A DNA stretch of 64,000 nucleotides, taken from positions 182,212 through 246,211 of the forward strand of contig DAGC01000002.1 in NCBI GenBank assembly GCA_002495625.1, read 5' to 3'. Below are positions 1-8,504 of the stretch, in pieces. The position numbers were made by a program, and so were the translations under genes. The notes below the pieces were generated by a model. It saw only the letters and a program-made list of their open reading frames with translations. It was not told the DNA's origin and did no database searches. Source of the stretch: Methanobacterium sp. UBA375 (GTDB lineage: Archaea; Methanobacteriota; Methanobacteria; Methanobacteriales; Methanobacteriaceae). Position 1 is the stretch's first letter, and every line of letters starts with the position of its first letter.

Positions 1-2
1 CT

Positions 3-1451
3 CCTGGTCCTTCTCCTGGTCCTACACCGACCCCAACACCCGATTATGATAAAATAATCGAAATGTTCGATGAGTACTTACAATCCATTTTCCCCCAAAG
101 TCACGTTCCTGGAATGGCTGTAGCAATAGTCCATGATGGTAAAGTAATCTACCTGAAAACATTAGGGGTTAGAAATGTTACATCTGGAGAAGGCGTTACA
201 CCAGACACTTTATTTCAGATAGGTTCACTTTCCAAAGCATTTACCGCAACCTACATAGCACAGTTAGTGGATAATGGAACGTTGAACTGGAATGATATCA
301 TTAACGATAAGTACCCATACCAATTAACAGGGGATCTGCAAAATACTCTCACAATTGGGGATGCTCTTTCGCATAGCAGCGGCCTACCAATGTATAGTGG
401 AAATACTAACTGGATTGCATTCAATGAGTCCTATGATTCAATTTTGAGCAAATTCTCTAAAGTGATTCCAGAAGGTCCATTTCCCAAATATGAATATAAC
501 AACATAATATACACCTTACCAGCATATCTCGCAGAAAAACTTACAGGCACAACCTGGTTTGATGCAGTGACCCAAAACCTATTAAGACCATTAGACATGA
601 ATACAGCCGTAACTAACACCACAGACTTCTTGAATTCACCCAACCACGCGGCTTCTTACAAATACACTGCCATGGGTGATTTAGTAGAATGGCATCCCGT
701 AAATATTGATACAGTGGGGCCTTCCGGAAGTATGGGGGCTTCAATCAATGATATGATAAACTGGTTGAAATTCCAATTGGCAGACACGGGATATTACAAT
801 GGCGTACAAATCGTTTCTAAAGAAAATTTGGATGAAACGAAAACAGGGCATATAGACATGGGCGGTAATCAAATGTATGGATATGGATGGATCTATGGTA
901 ATAATGGTAAAATAATAGCTCATTCAGGAAGTACAGTGTCCTCCGAATCTACGATAGCATTATATACATCAAATGGAACAGGGATTGTAATCCTGACCAA
1001 CCAGTATGCTTTGGGAATGGCACTTCACTCAGCCTTATTCGTGAAATTCAGTAATCTAATTAATGGTATCAATTCAACCGATTCATGGCCCGCACTTAGG
1101 GACGCATATTATGTGCCTTATACTACTCCGGCAGGTTATACACCATCACCATATCCTTTCAGTAACTATATTGGTGTATACAACAATGCATTCTACGGAA
1201 AAATTAACGTAACAGTAGTTAACAACGGAACAAATGATAATTTGGTCTTTTATTATGGAAACAACAGTGTTCCATTTACTTTAAGGCACGATAATTGCAC
1301 TGTCTTCATGGACGATGCGAATTTAGCATCTTTTGAGTTTGCAAACATCACCAATGGTAAGGCAGATAAATTATGGATGTCCGATAGAGACCCTACTCTA
1401 CCCGCTCCAGTAGGTACACCTACCGAATTCAACCGTACACCCAACACTTAA
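3..1451 (+). CDS. Secreted serine hydrolase, beta-lactamase/class C fold (5' end outside window)
   Basis: The reading frame is already open at the left edge: a Pro/Thr-rich linker (PGPTPTPTP) precedes the first ATG at position 63, so the gene starts upstream and this is its C-terminal part. Counting from the ATG at 63, the serine beta-lactamase/DD-peptidase signature SLSK is at residues 55-58, a YNN motif is near 145 and HSG is near 287; these match the SxxK, YxN and HxG triad of the class C/AmpH/EstB superfamily. The Pro-rich linker suggests an exported protein with a separate N-terminal domain or anchor. Substrate is unknown; family members act as peptidases or esterases, and methanogens with pseudomurein do not make ordinary murein. 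An oligo-T stretch follows the stop. Confidence 0.85.
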   Translation, partial: PGPSPGPTPTPTPDYDKIIEMFDEYLQSIFPQSHVPGMAVAIVHDGKVIYLKTLGVRNVTSGEGVTPDTLFQIGSLSKAFTATYIAQLVDNGTLNWNDIINDKYPYQLTGDLQNTLTIGDALSHSSGLPMYSGNTNWIAFNESYDSILSKFSKVIPEGPFPKYEYNNIIYTLPAYLAEKLTGTTWFDAVTQNLLRPLDMNTAVTNTTDFLNSPNHAASYKYTAMGDLVEWHPVNIDTVGPSGSMGASINDMINWLKFQLADTGYYNGVQIVSKENLDETKTGHIDMGGNQMYGYGWIYGNNGKIIAHSGSTVSSESTIALYTSNGTGIVILTNQYALGMALHSALFVKFSNLINGINSTDSWPALRDAYYVPYTTPAGYTPSPYPFSNYIGVYNNAFYGKINVTVVNNGTNDNLVFYYGNNSVPFTLRHDNCTVFMDDANLASFEFANITNGKADKLWMSDRDPTLPAPVGTPTEFNRTPNT

Positions 1452-1461
1452 AATTCCTGTT

Positions 1462-1490
1462 TTTTTATTAAAAAACCATATTTTTTTCAT
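1462..1490 (+). terminator. Oligo-T terminator after the serine hydrolase gene
   Basis: Two runs of seven T (within 1460-1487) separated by an A-rich stretch follow the TAA at 1449-1451. Archaeal intrinsic termination relies on such U-tracts. Confidence 0.5.
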
Positions 1491-1578
1491 TTTTCTCCGA
1501 AAATCTATTTAATACGGAAATGGTAATCTATATACTAAGTGAATTTGATTACTCAATTTTTAACAGGAGAAAAATAAG

Positions 1579-2484
1579 TTGAAGGCTAAACCATTCGTTA
1601 AATGGGCTGGTGGAAAAGGACAGCTATTAAATAAGTTGGAGAAAAGATTACCTTCATACGTCCTCAAGGAAAAAACTATTCCCAGATACGTGGAGCCATT
1701 TGTAGGTGGGGGAGCCATGTTCTTCTACCTGCAGGGAAGATACGAAATCAGGGAATCATATCTTTCAGACAACAATGCAGACTTAATCCTGACCTATGAA
1801 GTTATAAAAAAGGATGCCCAGGAGTTAATCAATGAACTATTGAAAATAGAGAATTCCCACCTCCAGAAATCAGAGGATGAAAGGAAAGAGAATTATTACA
1901 GGATAAGAGAAGCCTACAACAGCCAAGAAATCGATTACCAAACCATGAGCCAGGAATGGATTGAAAGAGCCGCTTACTTCATCTTCCTTAATAAAACATG
2001 TTTCAACGGCCTTTACCGCTTAAACAGTAAAGGTTTGTTCAACGTCCCCTTTGGCCGGTATAAAAATCCAAAGATATGTGATGAGAAGAATTTAAAGGCA
2101 GTTCGGGATTCTTTGAAGGATACAAATCTGTTTCAGGGTGATTTCACCGATTCAAAGGAGTACATCAATGAGGAGTCATTCGTATACATCGATCCGCCCT
2201 ACAGGCCCTTGAATCATACCAGCCACTTCACCAATTATTCTAAGGAAGGGTTTAATGATGATTCACAGAAAAAGTTAGCGAATTTCTTTAAAGAAATGGA
2301 CCGGAGAGGGGCTAAACTCATGCTGAGTAATTCAGACCCTAAAAATCAGGATGAAGGGGATAAATTTTTCGATGAACTCTATAGTGACTTTAACCTGGAA
2401 AGGATACCTGCCAAGAGGAACATTAACCGGGATGCATCAAGACGGGGTAAGATTAACGAGTTGATTGTGAGGAATTATCCTTAG
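1579..2484 (+). CDS. D12-class (Dam/DpnIIA-like) adenine-N6 DNA methyltransferase
   Basis: A 301-residue protein with the hallmarks of D12-class DNA adenine methylases: N-terminal PFVKWAGGKGQLL, the SAM-binding motif PFVGGGAMFF near residues 41-50, a conserved NKTCFNGLYR block, and catalytic motif IV DPPY at about 205. The start is a TTG at 1579, preceded by ACAGGAGAAA at good distance. Family members methylate adenine in short palindromes such as GATC; the actual target cannot be read here. No restriction endonuclease lies next to it, so it looks like an orphan methylase or the remnant of a restriction-modification system. The next gene, a TPR protein, follows 17 bp downstream. Confidence 0.9.
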   Translation: MKAKPFVKWAGGKGQLLNKLEKRLPSYVLKEKTIPRYVEPFVGGGAMFFYLQGRYEIRESYLSDNNADLILTYEVIKKDAQELINELLKIENSHLQKSEDERKENYYRIREAYNSQEIDYQTMSQEWIERAAYFIFLNKTCFNGLYRLNSKGLFNVPFGRYKNPKICDEKNLKAVRDSLKDTNLFQGDFTDSKEYINEESFVYIDPPYRPLNHTSHFTNYSKEGFNDDSQKKLANFFKEMDRRGAKLMLSNSDPKNQDEGDKFFDELYSDFNLERIPAKRNINRDASRRGKINELIVRNYP

Positions 2485-2501
2485 ATAATGATGTGATTTT
2501 T

Positions 2502-3594
2502 ATGGGTTTGTTGGATAGGTTTAAAAAGAAGTCTCTGTTTAGGGAAGCTTTTAGGCTGGTTCATCGAGGAAAATATTTGGAGGCTTTTAAGAATTATGAG
2601 GAAATATTAAAAATAGATCCTCTTGACTCTATGGCCTGGTCAAACAAAGGTAACGTTTTAGGTAAGTTGGGTCGTTTTGATGAAGCTTTTAAATGTTACG
2701 ATAAATCATTGGAACTGGATCCAACGTATATTGACGCATGGTGCGGTAAAGGATGGACTTTCGAAAAGTTAAACCGTTTTGATGAGGCTTTAAGATGTTT
2801 TGATAAAGCTTTAGAGCTGGATCCTAGTTATTTTAAAGCATGGAATGGCAAGGCTGTTGTTATTTCTAAGTTAGAACGTTTTGATGAGGCTTTAAAATGT
2901 TATGATAAAGCTTTAAATTTGGATCCATATTATAAAGATGCATGGACTGGTAAGGGTAGTGTTTTTTTTAAGTTGGAACGTTTTGATGAGGCTTTAAGCT
3001 GTTTTGATAAGGTTTTAGAATTGGATGTAGCGTACATTGTTGCATGGTATAATAAAGGTATCTTTTTAAAGGATATTGGAGAGAATCATGAGGCTTTAAG
3101 TTGTTTTGATAAGGCTTTGGAACTGGATCAGACGTATGTTGATGCATGGTATTTATAAAGGTGTTTGTTATTCAAGGCTTGAAATGCACCAAGAAACATT
3201 AGAATGTTATGATAAAGTTTTAGAGATGAATCCAGAGAATGTTGGGGCATGGAGCAATAAAGGCGCTGCATTAACATATCTTGGACGGTATCATGATGCG
3301 TTAGAATGTTACGATAAAGCGTTGGAATTAGATCCAAAGTTTTGGGTTGCATGGTATAATAAAGGGGATGCATTAATAGATCTTGAAAGGTATCCTGAAT
3401 CTTTAAAATATACTAACAAGGCTTTAGAGATAGATCCAAATCATGCGATTACATGGTATAACAGAGGGCGTGCCCTTGCAAAACTTGGAAACTGCAAGGA
3501 AGCTATAAAATCCTATGATGAAGCTTTAAAATTAGATCCAGAATGTAAACCTGCTTTAAAAGCTAAGGAAGAGATTATAAAAGCTAAGAAGTAG
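2502..3594 (+). pseudogene. Tetratricopeptide-repeat protein, interrupted by a +1 frameshift
   Basis: About ten 34-residue TPR units with the pattern ALxCYDKALELDPxxxxAWxxKG run through two reading frames. Frame one (ATG at 2502; an in-frame GTG at 2493 is less likely) stops at 3158 within DAWYL; the continuation YKGVCYSRLEMHQETLECY is in the next frame and runs to the stop at 3594. Removing one T in the run at 3152-3154 restores a single protein of about 363 residues with unbroken repeat spacing. TPR arrays mediate protein-protein contacts; no catalytic domain is present. It could be a sequencing error, a recent pseudogene, or a repeat protein that tolerates truncation. The tight spacing to the upstream methylase gene suggests co-transcription. 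Confidence 0.8.
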
Positions 3595-3630
3595 TGTTCT
3601 TCCATTAATTATGATTAGATCATCTATAAA

Positions 3631-3972
3631 TTAGATCACTGTTTTTTTGGGATTTTTATTAGGATGGTTTGGTTTATTTTCCTTTTTTAAACTAGGATGG
3701 TCTGTTTTTTCCTTCTTTTTTGTATTGGTACGGGTTGTCTTCTGATTAACCTTATTTTCCTCGGTTTTCTTCACCATAAATTCACATTTCTCCACGTTTT
3801 GAAGTGGTATAAGCACCTTCTTTTCCCCACCTTCCTGGACACCATATTCGATTTCTATAAAGCCTCTGTTTTCATCTATTTCAATGTTTTGAACTCCGAA
3901 TTCGCCTTTGCGGAAGTTGTGGACGGTTTCGTTCATCATGGTGATCTCGATTTTTTCAATCATCTTCATCAT
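3631..3972 (-). CDS. Hypothetical protein with Lys/Asn-rich tail
   Basis: Not recognised. The minus-strand frame of 113 codons has a compact N-terminal half with alternating hydrophobic beta-like segments (IEIEYGVQEGGEKKVLIPL) followed by a low-complexity Lys/Asn/Thr/Pro tail from about residue 70. The opposite strand also has an open frame here (3697-4035), but its Phe/Leu-rich composition looks like the shadow of this one. ATG codons cluster at 3972, 3969 and 3963, so the exact start is uncertain. It converges with the TPR gene. Confidence 0.5.
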   Translation of the reverse strand: MMKMIEKIEITMMNETVHNFRKGEFGVQNIEIDENRGFIEIEYGVQEGGEKKVLIPLQNVEKCEFMVKKTEENKVNQKTTRTNTKKKEKTDHPSLKKENKPNHPNKNPKKTVI

Positions 3973-4131
3973 CTGGACACCCTTTCTTACTATTTTGTCT
4001 TTTCTTTTAATTATAACTTGGATTTTTTACTTTGAACTGGCAATTTCCATCATAGAACAAAATATAATAGCAGTGATCATCCAATAAAATTAAGAATTTA
4101 AAATTTGGAGTAAGCAATACGGCGGATTTAT

Positions 4132-5070
4132 ATGGCTGATTACATCATAGAAACTCAGAATATCACCCGGGAATTCGATGGCTTTAAGGCGGTGGATGGA
4201 CTGAGTTTACAGATAAAGAAGGGGGAGGTTTTTGGTTTTTTAGGTCCCAATGGAGCTGGCAAAACCACCTCTATCAACATGATGGTGGGGTTACTGAAAC
4301 CCACCAGCGGCCGGGTAATAATCGACGGCCAGGGCATGGAGAAGTTCGACAAGGCAGCTATCGGTGTTTGTCCCCAGGAAATAGTTCTATGGGACAATCT
4401 CACCTGTGCTGAGAGCCTTAATCTGATAGGGGATATGTACGAAGTTCCCAAGGATATTTTAAAACAGAGAGTTGACCAGCTACTGGAGGATCTCTTCCTT
4501 ACAGACAAGGCAAATACCCTGGTTAAGAATCTATCTGGGGGAATGAAGCGCCGTTTGAATCTGGCCATGGCAGTGGTTCACCAGCCGGGAATAGTAGTAC
4601 TGGACGAACCATCAGAGGGGCTGGATCCCCAGTCACGCCAGGTGCTCTGGAAATACATTCTCTCTTTACGTGATGAAGGAAAAACAGTCATCCTTACCAC
4701 CCATCTTATGGATGAGGCAGATCGACTGTCCGATAGGGTGGCTATAATTGACCATGGTAAACTCCTTAAACTGGATACTCCGGTGAACCTTAAAAAGGAA
4801 ATTGGAGGGGGAGACATAGTGGAGATAACCCTTTCTGATGATAGCATGAACCAGAAAGTAATTAAAAAGATTGAAGAGACGGGAAATGTATTATCCGTCC
4901 TGGAAGTAGAGGGAATTATTAACCTACGAGCGTTAAATGCCGTGGGTAAGCTTCCACAGATCATAGGCGATATTGAAGAGACAGGGGCGCGCATGGCCGA
5001 CCTTTCGGTACGTCAGAATACCCTGGAAGACGTGTTCATCGATCTCACTGGAACCAGGCTGAGGGAGTAA
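4132..5070 (+). CDS. ABC transporter ATP-binding protein (DrrA-like)
   Basis: A 312-residue nucleotide-binding subunit of an ABC-2 type exporter. Visible motifs: Walker A GPNGAGKT (about 39-46), signature LSGGMKRR (about 134-141), Walker B VVLDEP (about 154-159) and the switch His in LTTHLMDEAD. A C-terminal extension of about 90 residues is typical of DrrA/NodI-like ATPases. The stop at 5070 is two bases before the permease start, so the pair forms one transcription and translation unit. Substrate is not predictable; relatives export drugs, lipids or polysaccharide. Confidence 0.92.
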   Translation: MADYIIETQNITREFDGFKAVDGLSLQIKKGEVFGFLGPNGAGKTTSINMMVGLLKPTSGRVIIDGQGMEKFDKAAIGVCPQEIVLWDNLTCAESLNLIGDMYEVPKDILKQRVDQLLEDLFLTDKANTLVKNLSGGMKRRLNLAMAVVHQPGIVVLDEPSEGLDPQSRQVLWKYILSLRDEGKTVILTTHLMDEADRLSDRVAIIDHGKLLKLDTPVNLKKEIGGGDIVEITLSDDSMNQKVIKKIEETGNVLSVLEVEGIINLRALNAVGKLPQIIGDIEETGARMADLSVRQNTLEDVFIDLTGTRLRE

Positions 5071-5072
5071 AA

Positions 5073-6335
5073 ATGAAGTTTTTAAGCCTAGCTATTAAGG
5101 ATTTAAAGGAATTGGTAAGGGACAGAAAGGGACTTTTCTTCATCCTGGTTTTCCCCATATTTTTCATGCTGGTCTTCGGATTCGCCTTCGGGGGCATGGG
5201 GCAGAACAACACCCCCTATAAACTGGCCATTGTAAATTATGATGAGGCAGTCACCATCCCTATGACTGGTGAAAGCATCAATTTTGGAAATAACCTTACC
5301 CAGCTTTTAGAAGAGGCTAAATATGAAAATAGTGATGTTAACCTTTTCAACGTGACCAAGATAAGTGAAAGTGAGGCTGACGCTCTTTTAAAGACTAGGG
5401 ACATCGATGCCGCGTTGATTATCCCGGATAACTTTTCCCAGTCGGTGCTGGCATTAATAGACCACACCATCGTGACCACCACCAACCCTCTGGCAGCCAG
5501 CCAGTCAACATCACCAAATATAACATCCACCCTAATAATCCGTGGTGACACGGGATTTATTAACTTCGGAGTATCTCAGGGTATCTTGGTGGGTGTCCTG
5601 GCCCAGTATCAGGATGAAATAGTAATTCAGACTCAAAACGCTGTCCGGGGAACACCCGGAGCTCAGCCGAATGTGTTTTTAAATTCCAAGGTGGAGCCCA
5701 TCGAGGGGACACAGAACTTCACCAATTTTGACTTCATTGCACCGGGAATGATCGTATTTGCCATACTACTCTTGGCTACCACGGTGGCAGCCAACTTCAC
5801 CCGGGAGGTGGAGTCTGGGACCCTGGCTAGGCTGAAGTTATCCAAGATGAAGGGGTTCGACCTCATGTTCGGTGGCCTTATACCCTGGTCCCTGGTGGTG
5901 GTTGTCCAGGTGATCATACTCTTAGTCGTGGCGGTGGCCATAGGATTTCACTGGCAGGGCGGTCTTAATTCCATACTTTTGGCCATCTTAGTGGGTGTAA
6001 TTGGGGGTATAGCCTCCATTGCACTGGGAATGATAATAGCAGCATTTGTTACCAGTGTCAGTCAGGCGACTAATCTGGGTACCCTGATCACTGTCCCGGC
6101 GAGTTTCCTGGTGGGGGCCTTCTTCCCACTTCCAGATGTGGAGATACTCGGCGTCCCATTCAACGCCTTCCTACCCTGGACTCATACACTGAAAGCCCTG
6201 CGTGCTTTACTGACTTATGGTGAGGGATGGAACGATATATCCTACTCAGTAGCCGTTAGTGTGGTATTGACAGTGATACTCTTCGCCATTGGGGTTATAC
6301 TGTTCTCCAAAAACAGGTTGAAGGCAGAAAATTAA
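5073..6335 (+). CDS. ABC-2 type permease
   Basis: A 420-residue membrane subunit pairing with the ATPase just upstream. One transmembrane segment near residues 20-40 is followed by a large extracytoplasmic region (about 45-220) and a block of five or more C-terminal helices ending at LFSKNRLKAEN, the standard topology of ABC-2 permeases of the YhgE/DrrB group. The C-terminal block contains the usual conserved PLPDVEILGVPFNAFLPWTH region. The ATG at 5073 is preceded by GAGGGAG, which overlaps the end of the ATPase gene, indicating translational coupling. Confidence 0.9.
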   Translation: MKFLSLAIKDLKELVRDRKGLFFILVFPIFFMLVFGFAFGGMGQNNTPYKLAIVNYDEAVTIPMTGESINFGNNLTQLLEEAKYENSDVNLFNVTKISESEADALLKTRDIDAALIIPDNFSQSVLALIDHTIVTTTNPLAASQSTSPNITSTLIIRGDTGFINFGVSQGILVGVLAQYQDEIVIQTQNAVRGTPGAQPNVFLNSKVEPIEGTQNFTNFDFIAPGMIVFAILLLATTVAANFTREVESGTLARLKLSKMKGFDLMFGGLIPWSLVVVVQVIILLVVAVAIGFHWQGGLNSILLAILVGVIGGIASIALGMIIAAFVTSVSQATNLGTLITVPASFLVGAFFPLPDVEILGVPFNAFLPWTHTLKALRALLTYGEGWNDISYSVAVSVVLTVILFAIGVILFSKNRLKAEN

Positions 6336-6350
6336 TCGAGGTTAAAAAAC

Positions 6351-6938
6351 ATGTCGGAAAGAAAAAAGGGCCATGTCCATCACGGTAAATCAACTAAGGG
6401 TGTCTTAAACCCGGATAAAGTATTGACCATCGCTGGTTTAAAATCAGGGGACATCTTCTTGGATGCAGGCTGTGGAGATGGATATATCTCCTTCGCTGCA
6501 TCAACAATTGTGGGAGATAAAGGTAAAGTCTATGCTATGGACGTATACCCAGAATCAATAGAAAACGTAAAACAAGAAGCTCAAGAAAAAGGTATAGAGA
6601 ATTTAGAGGCGAAGATAGTAGACTTAACCGATAAAATCCCTTTAAATGATGATTCCATTGATTTATGCATTATGGCTAACGTCCTGCATGGATTTGTGGA
6701 AAATGATGAAACAGTAGATGTGATGAAGGAGATAAGCAGAGTTATTAAACCAGAAGGTATTTTTGCTGTGGTTGAATTTAAAAAAATGGAAGGAATACCG
6801 GGACCTCCCATGGATATACGGCTTGCTACTCAGGATGTGGAAGATATCCTCGCCCAGTACGGTTTTGAACCAGTTTCAGCATCAGAGGTGGGACCGTACC
6901 ATTATCTGGTTAAAGGAATTAATAAGAAGGAAAATTAA
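6351..6938 (+). CDS. Class I SAM-dependent methyltransferase
   Basis: A 195-residue Rossmann-fold methyltransferase. Motif I is LDAGCGDGYISFA (about 39-51), an acidic residue at the end of strand two is in YAMDVYPE, and the post-II motif is DLCIMANVLHGF. It resembles the UbiE/Methyltransf_25 group. It begins 16 bp after the permease gene and probably belongs to the same operon; whether it modifies the exported molecule or is simply co-expressed is not known. It ends in an oligo-T region and converges with the next gene. Confidence 0.85.
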   Translation: MSERKKGHVHHGKSTKGVLNPDKVLTIAGLKSGDIFLDAGCGDGYISFAASTIVGDKGKVYAMDVYPESIENVKQEAQEKGIENLEAKIVDLTDKIPLNDDSIDLCIMANVLHGFVENDETVDVMKEISRVIKPEGIFAVVEFKKMEGIPGPPMDIRLATQDVEDILAQYGFEPVSASEVGPYHYLVKGINKKEN

Positions 6939-6966
6939 CTTTTTTTATTTTTTAATGGAATTAATT
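6939..6966. terminator. T-rich convergent terminator region
   Basis: A T-rich stretch of about 20 bases separates the convergent methyltransferase and TGT-like genes and can serve as the plus-strand terminator. Confidence 0.4.
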
Positions 6967-7697
6967 TAGTAAAGAGCAGTATATTCATCCAGATACTCCC
7001 CATAGTCACGGTCCAGGATCCTCAGGGCAGTCATGGTCTCCGTGGAGGAGCAGCACCTCTCTTCCACCAGGTTTCGTAGGGTTTTATTCCGGATGTTCTC
7101 CCGGACTTCCCGTAATACGAAGTCCATTGTGTTCTGGTTATAACCTCTTAACTCCTCCTGATTAAACCGGTATAACTGGTAGTCTTTCAGGTCATAGATC
7201 CTGTGTGGAGTGGTCATCTGCCCTAACTGGGCGTAGAAATTACCTGAATCAGCCCCGAAGAAATCAACCCCCAGGTAGGCCAGTAGTGGGATGAAGGGAG
7301 TCTTAATGAAGGGGAAGTACAGGGCGGTGTTGGGGCTGATGTTTTCCCTGAGCTTCACCAAAATTTTTATGAGGTCCATGGGCCGGTTTAAAAGCTCTTC
7401 CGGGTTGGCAACCAGTAATATATCATTGCCCAGTTTTTCAAGCTCTAAAGCACATCTTACCCGTAGCTCAGGATATTTAGATCCATGGATAACTGCCAAG
7501 CCAGTTTCATCACTTTCGGCAGCCTTTTCCAGGGTTTTATTCACGGAAAACTCTGCCAGGGGTTTAGGCACGTTGTAGGGCATGGGTTCATCTGGGATAA
7601 ATGGAATGGGAGTATTTGATGATAGTATGCCTGGTGTTTCCTGTCCATCGTATTTTCCCAGCCGGGCCGGGCCGTCGTGTAAGCTTATCTCTAGCAT
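6966..7697 (-). CDS. TGT-like domain protein related to archaeosine tRNA-ribosyltransferases
   Basis: A 243-residue protein. The N-terminus (SLHDGPARLGKYDGQETPG) resembles the start of tRNA-guanine transglycosylase/ArcS proteins (DGxARxGK...TP), and the middle segment LAYLGVDFFGADSGNFYAQLG fits the TIM-barrel part of that family. It is much shorter than archaeal TgtA (about 500-650 residues) and lacks a recognisable PUA domain. The CC pair in EERCCSSTETM is also seen in ArcS-like proteins. It may be a stand-alone paralogue with a role in archaeosine modification. Family assignment rests on my reading of short motifs and is moderate. Confidence 0.6.
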   Translation of the reverse strand: MLEISLHDGPARLGKYDGQETPGILSSNTPIPFIPDEPMPYNVPKPLAEFSVNKTLEKAAESDETGLAVIHGSKYPELRVRCALELEKLGNDILLVANPEELLNRPMDLIKILVKLRENISPNTALYFPFIKTPFIPLLAYLGVDFFGADSGNFYAQLGQMTTPHRIYDLKDYQLYRFNQEELRGYNQNTMDFVLREVRENIRNKTLRNLVEERCCSSTETMTALRILDRDYGEYLDEYTALY

Positions 7698-7795
7698 GGA
7701 TATGAACTCTTAATTTTTTATAATATAATGTTTCACGGTAGGATTAATATTTCACCTTTTATAGTAATATTTTACCTCTCTACATGTAAATAGAT

Positions 7796-8317
7796 TTAAT
7801 TTTTTTTATATAAGGAGTAATACCGGGTTAATAGGGATAGGAAGCTGACGAGAACGATTAAAATCAGTAGTATGCTGGTGATGTAACTTACTGGTAAAGT
7901 GATATAACTTAAAGGTAATACCAGAGTTACCCCGGCACTGGTAAATAGGAATGCCCCGTAATACTTACCGATTGGGTCGTAGATTGGTTTTTTAATCCCT
8001 GATGTCAGGATGAACTGCAGGAACATGAATATGATGAGGATTAACAACCAGTAAGGGTATATTCCCTCAATTATAAAGGCTAAAAAGGCGCTGGTCACCA
8101 GGACGAAATCGGCGATGGTGTCCAGGTATGCTCCCAAGTTAGTTGCAGCATCCCACTTTCGGGCTATAAACCCATCCAGGTAATCGGTGGATAGGGCGAT
8201 TATGAAGATGATAACGGAAGATACTATCATCTGGTTTAGGAAAGTGTAAAGCAGTGCGAATGCCAGGATGATCCTTAGACTGCTTAAAATTGAGGGGAGT
8301 AGTTTCTGTAATTTCAT
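7796..8317 (-). CDS. CDP-alcohol phosphatidyltransferase family protein
   Basis: A 173-residue polytopic membrane protein with a perfect CDP-alcohol phosphotransferase signature, D-x2-DG-x2-AR-x8-G-x3-D-x3-D, running from DYLDGFIAR to YLDTIAD (about residues 45-70). Five or six hydrophobic helices follow the usual layout. Such enzymes move a phospho-alcohol from CDP-linked lipid to an acceptor; in archaea the lipid donor is CDP-archaeol and the products are archaetidylserine, -glycerol or -inositol phosphate. The acceptor cannot be told from the sequence. It is divergent from the hdrC promoter region. Confidence 0.9.
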   Translation of the reverse strand: MKLQKLLPSILSSLRIILAFALLYTFLNQMIVSSVIIFIIALSTDYLDGFIARKWDAATNLGAYLDTIADFVLVTSAFLAFIIEGIYPYWLLILIIFMFLQFILTSGIKKPIYDPIGKYYGAFLFTSAGVTLVLPLSYITLPVSYITSILLILIVLVSFLSLLTRYYSLYKKN

Positions 8318-8379
8318 TTCATTTACTTGGATTTAATTATTCATTCTTTTTAGATAAATAACAAACGTTAAATAATAAG

Positions 8380-8400
8380 GTGTAACCTAAAAGGTTACAC
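8380..8400. promoter_or_regulatory. Perfect palindrome upstream of hdrCB (candidate operator)
   Basis: Nine-base arms GTGTAACCT and AGGTTACAC flank a 3-base spacer. The element ends about 20 bp before the TATA box at 8421, a position used by archaeal activators or repressors. Confidence 0.55.
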
Positions 8401-8420
8401 TCGGCAAATTTTTAGCAATC

Positions 8421-8430
8421 TTTATATATG
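8421..8430 (+). promoter_or_regulatory. TATA box of the hdrC-hdrB transcript
   Basis: TTTATATATG is a good archaeal box A. It predicts a start near 8450, upstream of the first hdrC ATG at 8505, so the long hdrC frame would be on the transcript. Confidence 0.6.
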
Positions 8431-8504
8431 TGGGTCAGCAACCTAGGTATGAAAATTACAAGTTTTCACACAGACTGGTATTGACCATCAGGGCGTGAAA
8501 GAGA

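Noticed and set aside
3697..4035. Plus-strand open frame of 112 codons
   Set aside because: Phe/Leu-rich translation and complete overlap with the more protein-like minus-strand frame 3631-3972.
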